Source: Cichorium intybus (taxonomy: Eukaryota > Streptophyta > Magnoliopsida > Asterales > Asteraceae). From it: DNA of 64,000 nt. The position numbers were made by a program, and so were the translations under genes. The notes under the pieces were generated by a model. It did no database searches. It had not been told where the DNA came from and worked only from the letters and a program-made list of their open reading frames with translations. The DNA is taken from contig CM042016.1 of NCBI GenBank assembly GCA_023525715.1, positions 60,611,882-60,675,881 of the forward strand, read 5' to 3'. Positions 1-11,456 of this stretch are shown here, piece by piece. The first letter of the stretch is position 1, and each line of letters starts with the position of its first letter.

Positions 1-886
1 ACTGTCCCGGTGCTGCTGCTGAATCAGCCCCATGCTCTCCAATGCTCGTGCCGTAGTGCGAGATGGAGGTAAAGCGGTCAAGGTGGCGACACTGCGGGCA
101 GTGAGGATCCAGTATGATCGGGCCAGGCGGGTGATGAAGTACCCGCGGGCCAGAGGACTGCTGGCGGAGGCACCCGTCGAACGGGTGGATAGGGCAGCTG
201 CTAAGGAAAAAGGGAGGTGAATGAACCTGGAAGGGCCGAGGAGAACCTAGAGGAATGTCATGTCCTCACCGGACACCTTCTCGCCCCCTCCCGCTGCATG
301 ATGGAGGTGGAGACGATGCGGTGCATGAGGCGGTGGAGTGGGTCATGGAGGTGGCTCTCCCGAGAGGTCCCCACCTCGTAGAAAATGTTGGACAATGGTG
401 CCCAAACCTCCATGCTGGCAAAGGCTGCCCCTGGATGCACGCCTCCATGAACTGTGCAAAGTGGCGGTGCTGATTATCCGCCTCGGTGTAGATACCGGCG
501 CGCCTCCCAAACTCCCGGAGGCTGCACTCCATCTATACTCCCCCCAACCTGAATCGTATCAACCTCGCCCGCGGGTCTGTCGCCCTCGGTGTGTACTCAA
601 TAGTGGAAAGGAACTCCAGTAGGAGCTCCGTGTAGACAACGCCCTCCTCGGTGGCCATGAGCCTATCCCAGCCCCGGCAGGTAAATGAAGTGTCCCCATG
701 GGTCCAGGTGCGGTGTAAAAATGGCTCTATCTCGCCCCAGAGCCCGACATCCCTGAGGATGTCCGTATCGATAATAGTCGCCTCAAGAACCCGGCGACCC
801 GTCAAAGCGTCTCTCCTCGATCGGTACTCAGCAGAGCTAGCATGCTCCTCTGGAAACTGGAGAAAAGCATGGTCTAGTCTGAACAT
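1..886 (-). pseudogene. Athila-type downstream ORF, C-terminal part, broken
   Basis: Read right to left, a protein begins at 886 (MFRLDHAFLQF) and continues through FLSTIEY and FRLGGV. An in-frame TAG at 535-533 follows, and translation resumes in the same frame with MECSLREFGRRAGIYTEAD. The stop sits where a Trp codon would fit. A frameshift near 400-440 moves the frame to one reading LHDPLHRLMHRIVSTSIMQREG. A third stretch (about 170-1) reads ARGYFITRLARSYWILTARS. This succession matches the large ORF found downstream of pol in plant Athila-type Ty3/Gypsy elements (the Athila ORF1/env-like family); its function is unknown. The PBS and LTR of the same strand at 11945-13087 support the assignment. 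It is a dead copy and runs off the left edge. Confidence 0.7.
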
Positions 887-2009
887 GATCTACACAAACG
901 AATTTTTTTTTGCAAAATAAGTCCTTTTCTTCCCCACCGCACCGCAGCGCGGCCCAAGAGCAAGGGCGCGGTGTGGCGAGCGGCTGTTTCCAAAATCTAA
1001 ACTCAAATCGAGTTTTAACCTGTTTAAATTCAATCCAAGCACACCACAAGGTAGCCTAAGTGCCGACTAACTCATCTAGGGTCTTTATTTGGCAAAATAA
1101 ACACCCTATGAGTTAGCATTGGAGATTTCTAAGTTTTGAACTTTTTGAATAAATCACTCAAATTAACTACCTAATCACTAGTTTAAACGAGTAATAGCTA
1201 GTTAGAATGACGTACCGTAGTAGCGGGAAGGAAATGAGCAAGAAAAAACGCGAGAAATTTTTGTTGATTAGAGCTCCGAGTCGTGGTGTGTGTGAATAGT
1301 GTCGCGGCTTACCTTAATATGAAGGAAAACCGACCGATCGATTCCCGCATCGCGCAATTGCACAAATCACGGCGCGCGTGTCACCAAATCAACCCCTGCG
1401 CATCGGGTCGATTTACGACCCCGCGTCACGCCATTGAGAAAATCGCGGCGCGGTCATTAAAAATTCCAAATTCTTCACACGACCCCACACTTGCCTTGGA
1501 CCACTGGTACCTACAATTAATGATAAGATTTTTCCTAATTATTTCAAAGAAATACAGAACCTAACCTATGACACGATGGGTTGCCTCCCAACAAGCGCTA
1601 AGTTTAACGTCTTCAGCCCGACGTGTTGCTCCTATACAGCTACGGTGGATCGTATTCCTTCTTTCCTTGCTGCTTTTCTGCTTCCACAGTCCCTTCGCTG
1701 ACCCACTTCCCTTCAAACTTTCCTGGGTCGAATGGCTTGCTAGTTCTCCTGGTGCTGCCACGTTGTTGCTTCCTGGTTAGCTCCCGTGAATGCTTGGAGG
1801 TAGCTTTGAACCTCGAAGCTCGGTCCTTCCTTCTGCATCTCTTCAAAGTCAAAGGCTTGACATGAAGCGCGCCCAGTGCCGCTTCCAGTAGTTGTGTTGT
1901 GCCTTGTTAGTTGCTCTCATATTGCGTGTTACTTTCAGTTTGCAATTTTGGCTTGCAGTTCCAATCGAAAGGGATCGGAAGGCAACATATCGGGATGCTT
2001 CCATATGTC
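887..2009 (-). other. Athila-type element, non-coding internal region
   Basis: No convincing ORF. On the minus strand a conserved-looking GTTGGGAGGCAACCCA motif lies at 1576-1599, a sequence I associate with the junction downstream of pol in Athila-type elements. Between 1340 and 1460 there are several CpG-rich words (CGCGGCGCG-like) that resemble words in the LTR of this element at 12770-12900. The gag-pol core expected between the leader ORF and the downstream ORF is missing, so this copy looks internally deleted or non-autonomous. Confidence 0.5.
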
Positions 2010-2505
2010 CTAATCGATGGTATTGATCACATCTAATTTTCCATTCATGAATGGATCATGAGTGGTGATAAAATCATGTTTATTATTTTCAAATATTAAT
2101 TCGTCAGCATCAACTTCTTGATCATCGTCCAACAGGTGGATCGGAACCAAGAGTGAGCGACTAGTTTGATCCGATGGTGGTACAAAGTCACCCATCACCA
2201 GATCCTTACTTTCAAATTTCTCAAAATTTTCAAAAATTACAGGGTCGGGGGTAATATTGTCATCTACACCCCTTCCTCAAAGACATTGGCAACTTCAACA
2301 ATTTCAGGACTTGTTGGGCTGGGATCTGTAGTGTCACTTATAGTCCCATCCACAACATCCTTATCAACCAAAATCTCTGGTGATGTTATGGATTCACCCA
2401 ACACCAGATCAACATTACTAATACTTTCAAAAACATCAAAAACATCAAAAGCTATTGATTCAGAGGTAGCATTGTCACCGACAACCTCTTCCTCAACAAC
2501 ATTTT
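2010..2505 (-). pseudogene. Athila-type leader-proximal acidic ORF, second half
   Basis: On the minus strand this reads as an acidic, Asp/Glu/Val/Ser-rich protein without stops from 2505 to a stop at 2010, including VLGESITSPEILVD and DLVMGDFVPPSDQ. It is the continuation of the ORF at 11457-11862. The frame is continuous across the chromovirus insertion if one copy of the ATTTT duplication is removed. I recognise no domain; the position between PBS and the expected gag suggests a leader or gag N-terminal region. Confidence 0.5.
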
Positions 2506-2734
2506 TGTAACGCCAAAAACATGTTTATTATGTAATTATAATAAAAAGGGCAAATTGGTCATTTTACCTCAGAAGGGTAATTTGGTCTTTTGGACAAAAA
2601 GGACTTGTTTTGTAATAATATTTTGAGTGTTGGACTTAAAATGTTATAAAATCTGATTTTTGTCATAAACTTTGTTAGTTGTGGCAAAAGTTTAAGAAAT
2701 GTAACTTCAAGGACCAAATTGCAAATTCTGGAAG

Positions 2735-2743
2735 TATAAAAGG
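2735..2743 (+). promoter_or_regulatory. TATA box of chromovirus LTR
   Basis: TATAAAAGG, with an identical copy in the 3' LTR at 9679-9687. Position and context are typical for a plant LTR promoter. Confidence 0.7.
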
Positions 2744-3239
2744 ATGGAAGCTTCTCCCATTTGTGTGCAGATTTTAGAGGCTTACGGGAGAGGGTTCGTG
2801 ACTGATTTTTCCAGAAATCTTGAAGGATTCTTGAAGGTTTGAAGCTTGGAATTCGATCCTTGGTTTCAATGGGTAGAATTGGAAACTTGGAAGGTTAGTA
2901 AGCCAAGTTCTTGACTAGTTGTTCTTGATGATCAAAAACTGCAATTACAGTTATGATTGGGTGTTTAAATTGATGTAATACTTCCATTAAGTCATGCTAA
3001 TAAGGGCTTAATTCAAGAAAATGGAAGTAGATTGTTATTTTTGTTGAATTTGAAGTTTTGGGGTTGTTAGAACTAAGAACCCTAATTCTTCATATGATTG
3101 ATTGAGTGTGTTTTCGGGGTTAAAAACCTTGTTAAAATGTAAGGTTTTAGCCTAGGAATAAACCACAAACGGTTAAGAACAACATTAAGAACTTATAGAC
3201 CAAAACTGCAAGCTACAGTGCACAAATCGCGACTGGCCA

Positions 3240-3530
3240 GGAGACCTGCACTGGCGCCAGGCGCAGTGCGTCCAGGAGCCAGGCGCAGTGCGTCCAGGAG
3301 CCAGGCGTAGTGCGCCCAGGCGCAGTGCGCCCAGGCGCAGTGCGCCCAGGCGCAGTGCGCCCAGGCGCAGTGCGCCCAGGCGCAGTGCGCCCAGGCGCAG
3401 TGCGCCCAGGCGCAGTGCGCCCAGGAGCCAGGCGGGGTGCGCCCAGGCGCAGTGCGCCCTGTCCTGGGCGCAGTGCGCCCTGTCCAAGGTGCAGTGCGCC
3501 CTGTCCTCGGCGCAGTGCGCCTCCAAGCAG
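3240..3530 (+). repeat. GC-rich 15-bp tandem hairpin repeat in LTR R/U5
   Basis: The unit GCGCCCAGGCGCAGT is repeated with a strict 15-bp period, eight consecutive copies at about 3311-3427, flanked by degenerate copies. Each unit contains a perfect inverted repeat TGCGCC-CA-GGCGCA, so the transcript could form a string of hairpins. The 3' LTR has only scattered single copies (about 10200-10320). The repeat keeps a 5-codon period, which produces artificial ORFs on both strands that I do not annotate as genes. Confidence 0.9.
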
Positions 3531-4011
3531 GGGCAGGCAGGGGATCAAAAATGCTAACTTTCGTTTGGCTTGTCCGATTTAGCTCAAACTTGAACCGTAG
3601 GCTCGTTATGGTCTGAAAAGTTTGGGAAAATTTTTATATTGAGTTTCCGACCCCTCGAGAGCACTGTAGATCGATTCAAATGCCTCGGTGAATAGTAAAA
3701 TTCATAAAAAGTTAGTAAACGGAAAGTTTATTAACTAGGCATTGTTTATAATGATATTGTATTGAACTCTATTGTATTAGAGTTAATTGGAATGGTTATT
3801 AACCTATAATCATTTGAAAATAAATGGAATTATAGGTACGGGACAAAACCCTATGGATTACATTGGAAAGCAAGGAACAACAAACGCTAGTTGTAGCAAA
3901 CCTTCAAGTAAGTAATCTCACTGTTATCCGTTGTGATATATGTTATATGAGCAGCTGCAGATGAATATGATTTTGGGGGACAAAAATTACAAATTACATG
4001 ATTTGAAATAT

Positions 4012-4300
4012 GACAAGACCAGATAAGCCGTGAGTATACCATAGACAAGAACGGAGTTGTGAGTCAATATATCTATGTAAACTGTGACATGACAATACCA
4101 GATAAGCCGTGAGTCTATAATAGACAAGAACGGAGCTGTGAGTCAAACTTATATAGACAAGACCAGATAAGCCGTGAGTCTATAATAGACAAGAACGGAG
4201 CTGTGAGTCAAACTTATATAGACAAGACCGGATAAGTCGTGAGTCATTGCGATGGAAAGAACGGAGCCGTGAGTCTAGGCAAAAGCGGAATAACCCGTGA
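4012..4300 (+). repeat. 65-bp tandem repeat in LTR
   Basis: About four and a half copies of a unit reading GACAAGACCAGATAAGCCG followed by a GAACGGAGCTGTGAGTC segment start at 4012, 4091, 4156 and 4221. The same array occurs in the 3' LTR at about 10800-11090. Confidence 0.85.
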
Positions 4301-4668
4301 GCCATATATGATTTTATATTGCATGATAATGCATAATTGATTTTGTATAGAGAATTTTATTCTTATACATGTTATACTTGATGTGATTACTCATTGGGCT
4401 TTATAGCTCACGGTTTTATTGATATGTCCCTGCAGGTGAGCGTGATCCCGCCAAGGGAAAAGATAAAGTCCGTGACTGAGGACTTAGTATTTGAAGTGAC
4501 GACCCGGCTTGAAGAATGTATAATATTTATGTATTGTACTTCGTGATACTCTTGTACTCGTATTGTATTAACTAATACCCCCTACTTATGGTTTTGTTTG
4601 TAAAATAATTGGTTTGAAAAATGAAAAATTTTTGGGGTGTTTTTGTTAATAAGTCGGGTGTTACAAGT

Positions 4669-4680
4669 TGGTATCAGAGC
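4669..4680 (+). other. Primer-binding site, tRNA-iMet
   Basis: TGGTATCAGAGC three bases inside the 5' LTR, complementary to the 3' end of plant initiator tRNA-Met. Confidence 0.9.
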
Positions 4681-4818
4681 CGTGGTTTAAGTGAACTAGG
4701 TGTCTTAGACTAGATTCCTGGACTAAAAACTTGAGAGAAGAACAGATAAATGGACTGTTAGATATATATAAGTTTGTTATTATATATGTAATCTAACGGT
4801 TTGCTTAAATTTTGAAGT

Positions 4819-5730
4819 ATGAGAAATACACGAAGTAATCCCACTGGTGCGAATTCGCGTGGAACTGCAAGAAGTGGACCAGCTCGGTCATGCGGATTTG
4901 TTTGGCGAAGAGCACCAGCACGGGAACCGGTAGGAGAAAATCCACCTGATATTCGGGCGATTGTGGAAGAAGTGGTTAGGCAAATGATGCCAACATTAAT
5001 GAATAATCCCAACCCGAGTGGCAATCCCAACCCGAGTGCCAATCCTAATCCTAGTGAAGGGGCTGCAAAAAGTGTTCATGACAGGCAGCCGGAAGATGAA
5101 AGCCAGGGAGAAAGTCGTGCCTGGGCAGTGAAAGAAACACAAGGAGGGGAAGCCTCTACAAAGAAAGTTGGGTGTACGTATAAAGCCTTCCTTGGTTGTA
5201 AACCAAAGGAATTCTCGGGGACAGATGATCCAGTCAAAGCTATGGAATGGATCATGCATATTGAGAAGGTGTTCCGAGTAAGCAAATGTGCGGATGATGA
5301 TAAAGTAGAATTTGCCACGAACCAACTCACAAGCAGTGCACTACACTGGTGGCAAATTTACTACAAGTCTCTGAATCTTGATCCAACCCAATCTGTGTCT
5401 TGGGAACAATTCAAGAATAAGTTCAATGAAGAGTATTGTTCTGAAGTAGCGATAAAGCAATTAGAGGATGAATTCCTGCATCTGGAACAGGGTTCCTGAT
5501 CTGTTCAGGAATATACTCTTAGCTTTCTGGAGAAACCTAGGTTTGCAGAACACCATATCTATACTGAAAAGAGGAAGATTGACAAGTATGTTTGGGGGTT
5601 GACGACACGAATCAGGGAAATCGTGCAACCGCTGAAACTACCTACTTTTCGGCAAGTGGTGGATCGAGCCACAGAAAGAGAAACAAAATTGAAGCGACAA
5701 GAACACAAAAGAAAGTTTTGGAAATGAAAC
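4819..5730 (+). pseudogene. Chromovirus gag, capsid part
   Basis: The ORF opens at ATG 4819 and runs 226 codons to a TGA at 5497-5499. It contains the plant gypsy gag capsid signature around FSGTDDPVKAMEWIMHIEKVF and LHWWQIYYKSL. The same frame continues after the stop with SVQEYTLSFLEK and ends near 5730. The zinc-knuckle part is in another frame starting near 5710, so there is both a stop and a frameshift. A GC-tolerant N-terminus rich in Asn/Pro repeats (NPNPSGNPNPSANPNPS) precedes the capsid domain. Gag packages the element RNA. Confidence 0.9.
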
Positions 5731-7382
5731 GAAAGGCGGAAGACCAAGGTTGGACGCCTCAGAAAAAGTCGCAACAATCCGGGTCTAGGGGAAAAGGCCA
5801 GAAAGATGAAGGAAAGTGGTGTGAAAATTGCAGAAAAAGGCACACGGGCAGTTGTCGCAGTGATACTGGGTCAGTTAGCTGCCGAAATTGTGGAAGAACG
5901 GGTCATCTTACACGGGAGTGTCGGGCGGAAAGAAGATGCTACCAATGTGGAGCTACAGATCACATTCGTTCGAACTGTCCCCAACTGAAATCCGGTGTCT
6001 ACAGTGAAAGACCCAGGGATGATCAAGTGGGAAAGAAAGAAGAGTCGAAGAACAGGGGACGACCGGTGGCCTCGCGAGCTTTCCAGATGACCGTGGAGGA
6101 AGCCCGTGAGAAGACAGATGTGGTGACAGGTATCTTCACTCTTGATTCCATACCTGTATATGTTATTTTTTATCCGGGGGCTACACACTGTTTTGTGTCG
6201 GAGTCCCTGATGTCTCGCTTGAATGTACCGTTAACCCCAATGGATGAAAGCTTGGAAGTAGCTGTAGCAGACGGTAGATATGTTTGGGTTTCCGAACACC
6301 TGGAAGGTTGTCAGCTTAAAATCTACGCGACCGTTTTCCCTATAGATTTGAAGCAGATGACTACCAATGAATTTGGTGTAATTGTGGGAATGGATTGGTT
6401 GGCAACGAATTATGCTAACATGGATTGTAGAAATAAAAGCCTCACAGTGCTGTCACCAGATGGGAATTTGATAAAGATTCAGGGTGAACGACCTCGGTTG
6501 AGAATGCCAGTTATCTCCTTTGCTCAAGCTCGAAGCTGTATCAGTAAAGGAGGGATGTCCTATCTAGCTTATGTATCGGTGGCTCAACCGATTAAAGTGG
6601 GGGTAGTGAATGTGAATGTGGTGAACGAGTTCCCAGATGTGTTTCCAGACGAACTTCCAGGGTTGCCACCAGATCGACAGGTTGAGTTCACGATTGAACT
6701 AGTTCCGGGAGCTGCACCTGTTGCCCGAGCTCCATACCGTTTAGCACCTTCAGAGATGGTGGAACTGCGAAAGCAACTGGAAGAATTGTTAGACAGGGGT
6801 TTTATCAGACCGAGTACATCGCCTTGGGGAGCCCCTATCTTGTTTGTTAAGAAGAAAGATGGGTCAATGCGCATGTGTATTGACTATCGGGAATTAAACA
6901 AGATCACAGTAAAGAACAAGTACCCGCTACCCAGAATAGACGACTTATTTGATCAGCTACAAGGCGCGTCCTACTTTTCTAAGATTGACCTGAGGTCGGG
7001 TTACCATCAGCTGAAGATAAGAGAAGCTGACATTCCGAAGACAGCTTTCCGAACGCGATACGGTCATTATGAGTTTTTGGTGATGCCTTTTGGGTTAACC
7101 AATGCTCCAGCCGTATTCATGGATCTTATGAACCGAGTGTGTCGTCCGTTCCTTGATACCTCGGTGATAGTGTTTATTGATGACATTTTGGTGTATTCCC
7201 GAAGCCAAGCTGAACATGAGGTGCACCTGCGACAAGTGTTAGAGCTGCTTCGTCGAGAAAAGCTATATGCGAAATTCTCCAAGTGTGAATTCTGGCTAAG
7301 GGAAGTTCAATTTCTTGGTCATGTAATCAATGCCGAAGGGCTGAAAGTAGATCCAGCAAAGGTTGACGCCGTGATGAAATAG
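5592..7382 (+). pseudogene. Chromovirus zinc knuckles, protease and reverse transcriptase
   Basis: This open frame of 596 codons carries three zinc knuckles (Cys77-Cys88, CRNCGRTGHLTREC at 97-110, CYQCGATDHIRSNC at 116-129). An aspartic protease domain follows in which the expected Asp-Ser/Thr-Gly reads Tyr194-Pro195-Gly. The reverse transcriptase has YRELNKITVKNKYPLPRIDD, FSKIDLRSGYHQ, MPFGLTNAP and the catalytic FIDD box at 7173-7184. It ends at TAG 7380-7382, where a Trp codon is expected before EPPRSPTEVRSFLGLAGYY. RT active-site residues are intact; the protease cannot be catalytic as written. Confidence 0.93.
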
Positions 7383-8219
7383 GAACCGCCTAGAAGTCCC
7401 ACTGAAGTACGAAGTTTCCTTGGTTTGGCAGGCTATTACAGAAGATTTGTTGAGAATTTCTCCTCGATAGCTGCTCCGTTGACCAAGTTGACCAAGAAAG
7501 GTGAAAAGTTCACGTGGGCTGAAAAACAACAAGAAGCATTTCAGAAGTTGAAACAAGCTTTATGTGAAGCACCGGTGTTAGCACTACCACAAAGCGGAGA
7601 AGAGTATGTGATCTACAGCGATGCTTCTAGAGTTGGTCTTGGTTGTGTGCTAATGCAGAATGGTCAGGTCATAGCCTATGCGTCCCGCCAATTAAAAGAT
7701 GCTGAAAAGAAATATCCAGTTCATGATCTGGAATTAGTTGCGGTGATCCTAGCATTGAAGCTGTGGAGGCATTATTTATACGGTGTAAAGTTTGTCATTT
7801 ACACGGATCACAAGAGCCTGAAGTACCTCTTTGACCAGAAAGAACTTAACATGAGACAGCAAAGGTGGATAGATCTGCTTAAAGACTTTGATTGTGAAAT
7901 TCTGTACCACCCTGGTAAGGCGAATGTGGTGGCAGATGCCCTAAGCAGAAAAGAAGCTCCTCTGAAAATTACATCCGCATGTATGGGTGTAGCAAGCCGG
8001 TTACCAAAATTGATTCGTTCAGCACAAGAAGAAGCGTGTAAGCCGGAGAATGTAAAAAGCGAAAGAATGGTTGGATATTTGAAGCATCTGGAAGAAAATG
8101 CTCAGAAATTGAAGACCTTCAGAGGTCGAATATGGGTCCCGAAACAAGGAGAGGCGCGGAATTTGCTTCTAGAAGATGCGCAGTTCATCCGGGCAGTACC
8201 AAGTTGTATCGGACGTTAA
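7383..8219 (+). pseudogene. Chromovirus RT thumb and RNase H
   Basis: Continues the RT frame after the TAG: FLGLAGYYRRFVENFS, then RNase H with YSDASRVGLG, the Glu-bearing DLELVAV, and TDHKSLKYLF, so the acidic catalytic residues are visible. It ends with a frameshift near 8180, where a short stretch of the integrase N-terminal region appears to be deleted. From there the integrase frame at 8132-9412 takes over. Confidence 0.9.
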
Positions 8220-9412
8220 AACCGACGTATTGGTGGCCTGGAATGAAGAGAGACAATGGAAGATATGTAGAAAGATGTTTGACGTGTCTGCAAGTTAAGT
8301 CAAACCATCAGAAACCGTACGGGCAAATACAACCATTGCCGGTTCCAGAGAAGAAATGGGACCATATTACCATGGATTTTGTAACGAAGTTGCCGCGGAC
8401 ACCGCGAGGTTATGATTCTATATGGGTGATTGTGGATCGATTGACCAAATCGGCACAGTTCATACCATATAAGGAAAATTACAGAGTAGATCAACTGGCG
8501 AAAATCTACATAGATGAGGTGATTTGTCGGCATGGATTCCCAGCATCGATTGTATCTGACCGAGATAGTAGATTTACTTCCCATTTTTGGCAGAGTCTTC
8601 AAAAACAATTGGGTACAAAAGTACTTATGAGTACCGCATATCACCCGCAGACCGATGGTCAGAGTGAAAGAACAATCCAGACTTTGGAAGACATGTTGAG
8701 AACTTGTATCATTGACTTCGGTGGAAGCTGGGAAGATCATTTGCCTTTAGTAGAATTCGCGTACAATAACAACTATCATTCTAGAATTCAGATGGCCCCG
8801 TATGAGGCATTGTATGGAGCACCGTGCCGTACTCCGACCTGCTGGACTGAAGTTGGGGAAAAGCCGTTGGCTGGACCTGAAATTGTAGCACAGACCGAAG
8901 AAAAGATCAAACTGATACGCAAAAATTTGAAGGTAGCTCAGAATAGACAGAAACAGTATGCGGACAAACGGGTGAAACCGATAGAATTCCAAGTAGGAGA
9001 TATGGTAATGCTCAAAGTATCCCCTTGGAAAGGCCTAATACGTTTTGGGAAGAAAGGGAAGTTGAGTCCTCGCTTCATTGGACCTTTCCGTGTATCCCAA
9101 AGTGTTGGAGCCGTGACGTATCGATTGGAGCTACCTGATGAACTTCATGGTATACATGATGTATTTCATGTGTCCCATTTGAGGAAAACTTTGTTTGATA
9201 AGTCTCAACATATACCTCTGGCTGAAATTGAGGTGGATGAAAAGTTAAGATATCCGGAACAACCCGAGCGGGTGTTAGACCGCAAAGTAAGACAGATGCG
9301 AAATAAGAAGATCAGCATGGTGAAAGTACTTTGGCGTTATCACAAAGGTTCCGACATGACGTGGGAGACCGAAAGTGAAATGAGGGAGAAATACCCTCAA
9401 CTTTTTGTATGA
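8132..9412 (+). pseudogene. Chromovirus integrase with C-terminal chromodomain
   Basis: From about 8185 this frame is integrase: zinc-binding CLTCLQVK, catalytic Asp in ITMDFVTKLP, Asp in IVSDRDSRFTSHFW, and Glu in TIQTLEDMLRTC. The C-terminal GPF-type domain (SPRFIGPFRV) follows. A chromodomain-like module after YPEQPERVLDRK includes VLWRYHKGSDMTWETE, ending at a stop at 9410-9412. Chromodomains tether these elements to heterochromatin. The integrase catalytic triad is intact, but the frame is separated from RT by upstream lesions. Confidence 0.93.
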
Positions 9413-9432
9413 TTTCGGGGACGAAATCTCTT

Positions 9433-9446
9433 AAAGGAGGGGAGAA
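9433..9446 (+). other. Polypurine tract of the chromovirus
   Basis: AAAGGAGGGGAGAA immediately before the 3' LTR start at 9449; primes plus-strand DNA synthesis. Confidence 0.85.
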
Positions 9447-9448
9447 TT

Positions 9449-11451
9449 TGTAACGCCAAAAACATGTTTATTATGTAATTATAATAAAAAGGGCAAATTG
9501 GTCATTTTACCTCAGAAGGGTAATTTGGTCTTTTGGACAAAAAAGGACTTGTTTTGTAATAATATTTTGAGTCTTGGATTTAAAATGTTATAAAATCTGA
9601 TTTTTGTCATAAACTTTGTTAGTTGTGGCAAAAGTTTAAGAAATGTAACTTCAAGGACCAAATTGCAAATTCTGGAAGTATAAAAGGATGGAAGCTTCTC
9701 CCATTTGTGTGCAGATTTTAGAGGCTTACGGGAGAGGGTTCGTGACTGATTTTTCCAGAAATCTTGAAGGATTCTTGAAGGTTTGAAGCTGGAATTCGAT
9801 CCTTGGTTTCAAAGGGTAGAATTGGAAACTTGAAAGGTTAGTAATCCAAGTTCTTGACTAGTTCTTCTTGATGAGTTTTGTAGAACTCAAAAACTGCAAT
9901 TACAGTTATGATTGGGTGTTTAAATTGATGTAATACTTCCATTAAGTCATGCTAATAAGGGCTTATTTCAAGAAAATTGAAGTAGATTGTTATTTTTGTT
10001 GAATTTGAAGTTTTGGGGTTGTTAGAACTAAGAACCCTAATTCTTCATATGATTGATTGAGTGTGTTTTGGGGGTTAAAAACCTTGTTAAAATGTAAGGT
10101 TTTAGCCTAGGAATAAACCCCAAACGGTTAAGAACAACATTAAGAACTTATAGACCAAAACTGCAAGCTACAGTGCACAAATCGCGACTGGCCAGGAGAC
10201 CTGCACTGGCGCCAGGCGCAGTGCGCCCAGGATCCAGGCGGGGTGCGCCTAGGAGCCAGGCGGGGTGCGCCCAGGCGCAGTGCGCCCTGTCCTAGGCGCA
10301 GTGCGCCTCCAAGCAGGGGCCAGGCAGGGGATCAAAAATGCTAACTTTCGTTTGGCTTGTCCGATTTTGCTCAAACTTGAACCGTAGGCTCGTTATGGTC
10401 TGAAAAGTTTGGGAAAATTTTTATATTTAGTTTCCGACCCCTCGAGAGCACTGTAGATCTATTCAAATGCCTCGGTGAATAGTAAAATTCATAAAAAGTT
10501 AGTAAACGGAAAGTTTATTAACTAGGCATTGTTTATAATGATATTGTATTGAACTCTATTGTATTAGAGTTAATTGGAATGGTTATTAACCTATAATCAT
10601 TTGAAAATAAATGGAATTATAGGTACGGGACAAAACCCTACGGATTACATTGGAAAGCAATGAACAACAAACGCTAGTTGTAGCAAACCTTCAGGTGAGT
10701 AATCTCACTGTTATCCGTTGTGATATATGTTATATGAGCAGCTGCAGATGAATATGATTTTGGGGGACAAAAATGACAAATTACATGATTTGAAATATGA
10801 CAAGACCATATAAGCCGTGAGTCTACCATAGACAAGAACGGAGCTGTGAGTCAATATATCTATGTAAACTGTGACGTGACAATACCAGATAAGCCGTGAG
10901 TCTATAATAGACAAGAACGGAGCTGTGAGTCAAACTTATATAGACAATACCAGATAAGCCGTGAGTATATAATAGACAAGAACGGAGCTGTGAGTTAAAC
11001 TTATATAGACAAGACCGGATAAGCCGTGAGTCATTGCGATGGCAAGAACGGAGCCGTGAGTCTAGGCAAAAGCGGGATAACCCGTGAGCCATATATGATT
11101 TTATATTGCTTGATAATGCATAATTGATTTTGTATAGAGAATTTTATTCTTATACATGTTATACTTGATGTGATTACTCATTGGGCTTTATAGCTCACGG
11201 TTTTATTGATATGTCCCTGCAGGTGAGCGTGATCCCACCAAGGGAAAAGATAAAGTCCGTGACTGAGGACTTAGTATTTGAAGTGACGACCCGGCTTGAA
11301 GAATGTATAATATTTATGTATTGTACTTCGTGATACTCTTGTACTCGTATTGTATTAACTAATACCCCTTACTTATGGTTTTGTTTGTAAAATAATTGGT
11401 TTGAAAAATGAAAAAATTTTGGGGTGTTTTTTTAATAAGTCGGGTGTTACA
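9449..11451 (+). repeat. 3' LTR of the chromovirus (2003 bp)
   Basis: Begins TGTAACGCC and ends GTGTTACA. It differs from the 5' LTR by scattered substitutions, a small indel near 9875-9890 (extra GTTTTGTAGAACT-like segment) and lack of the expanded 15-bp repeat. It is followed by the ATTTT duplication at 11452-11456. Confidence 0.95.
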
Positions 11452-11456
11452 ATTTT

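Larger units (their letters stand above)
2506..4665 (+). repeat. 5' LTR of the chromovirus (2160 bp)
   Basis: Starts TGTAACGCC and ends GTGTTACA. It is 157 bp longer than the 3' LTR, mostly because of an expanded GC-rich hairpin repeat at 3240-3530. A TATAAAAGG box lies only about 230 nt from the LTR start, so most of the LTR (about 1.9 kb) is R plus U5 and would be transcribed. Confidence 0.95.
2506..11451 (+). mobile_element. Tekay/Del-like chromovirus (Ty3/Gypsy), full length, coding region disabled
   Basis: It has two LTRs (2506-4665 and 9449-11451), both TGTAACGCC...GTGTTACA. A tRNA-iMet PBS follows the first LTR and a purine tract precedes the second. A perfect 5-bp duplication ATTTT flanks it at 2501-2505 and 11452-11456. 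Domain order is gag, three zinc knuckles, protease, RT, RNase H, integrase and chromodomain, which defines a chromovirus. The chromodomain and integrase wording resembles the Tekay/Del clade. Disabling lesions are a TGA in gag (5497), a frameshift near 5710, lost protease catalytic residues (6171), a TAG between RT and RNase H (7380), and a small deletion with frameshift near 8180. Confidence 0.93.

Noticed and set aside
3185..3582. Four overlapping ORFs of about 90-113 codons on both strands with perfect 5-residue repeats
   Set aside because: They arise from the 15-bp GC-rich tandem repeat in the chromovirus LTR, which is open in several frames; there is no start context or homology.
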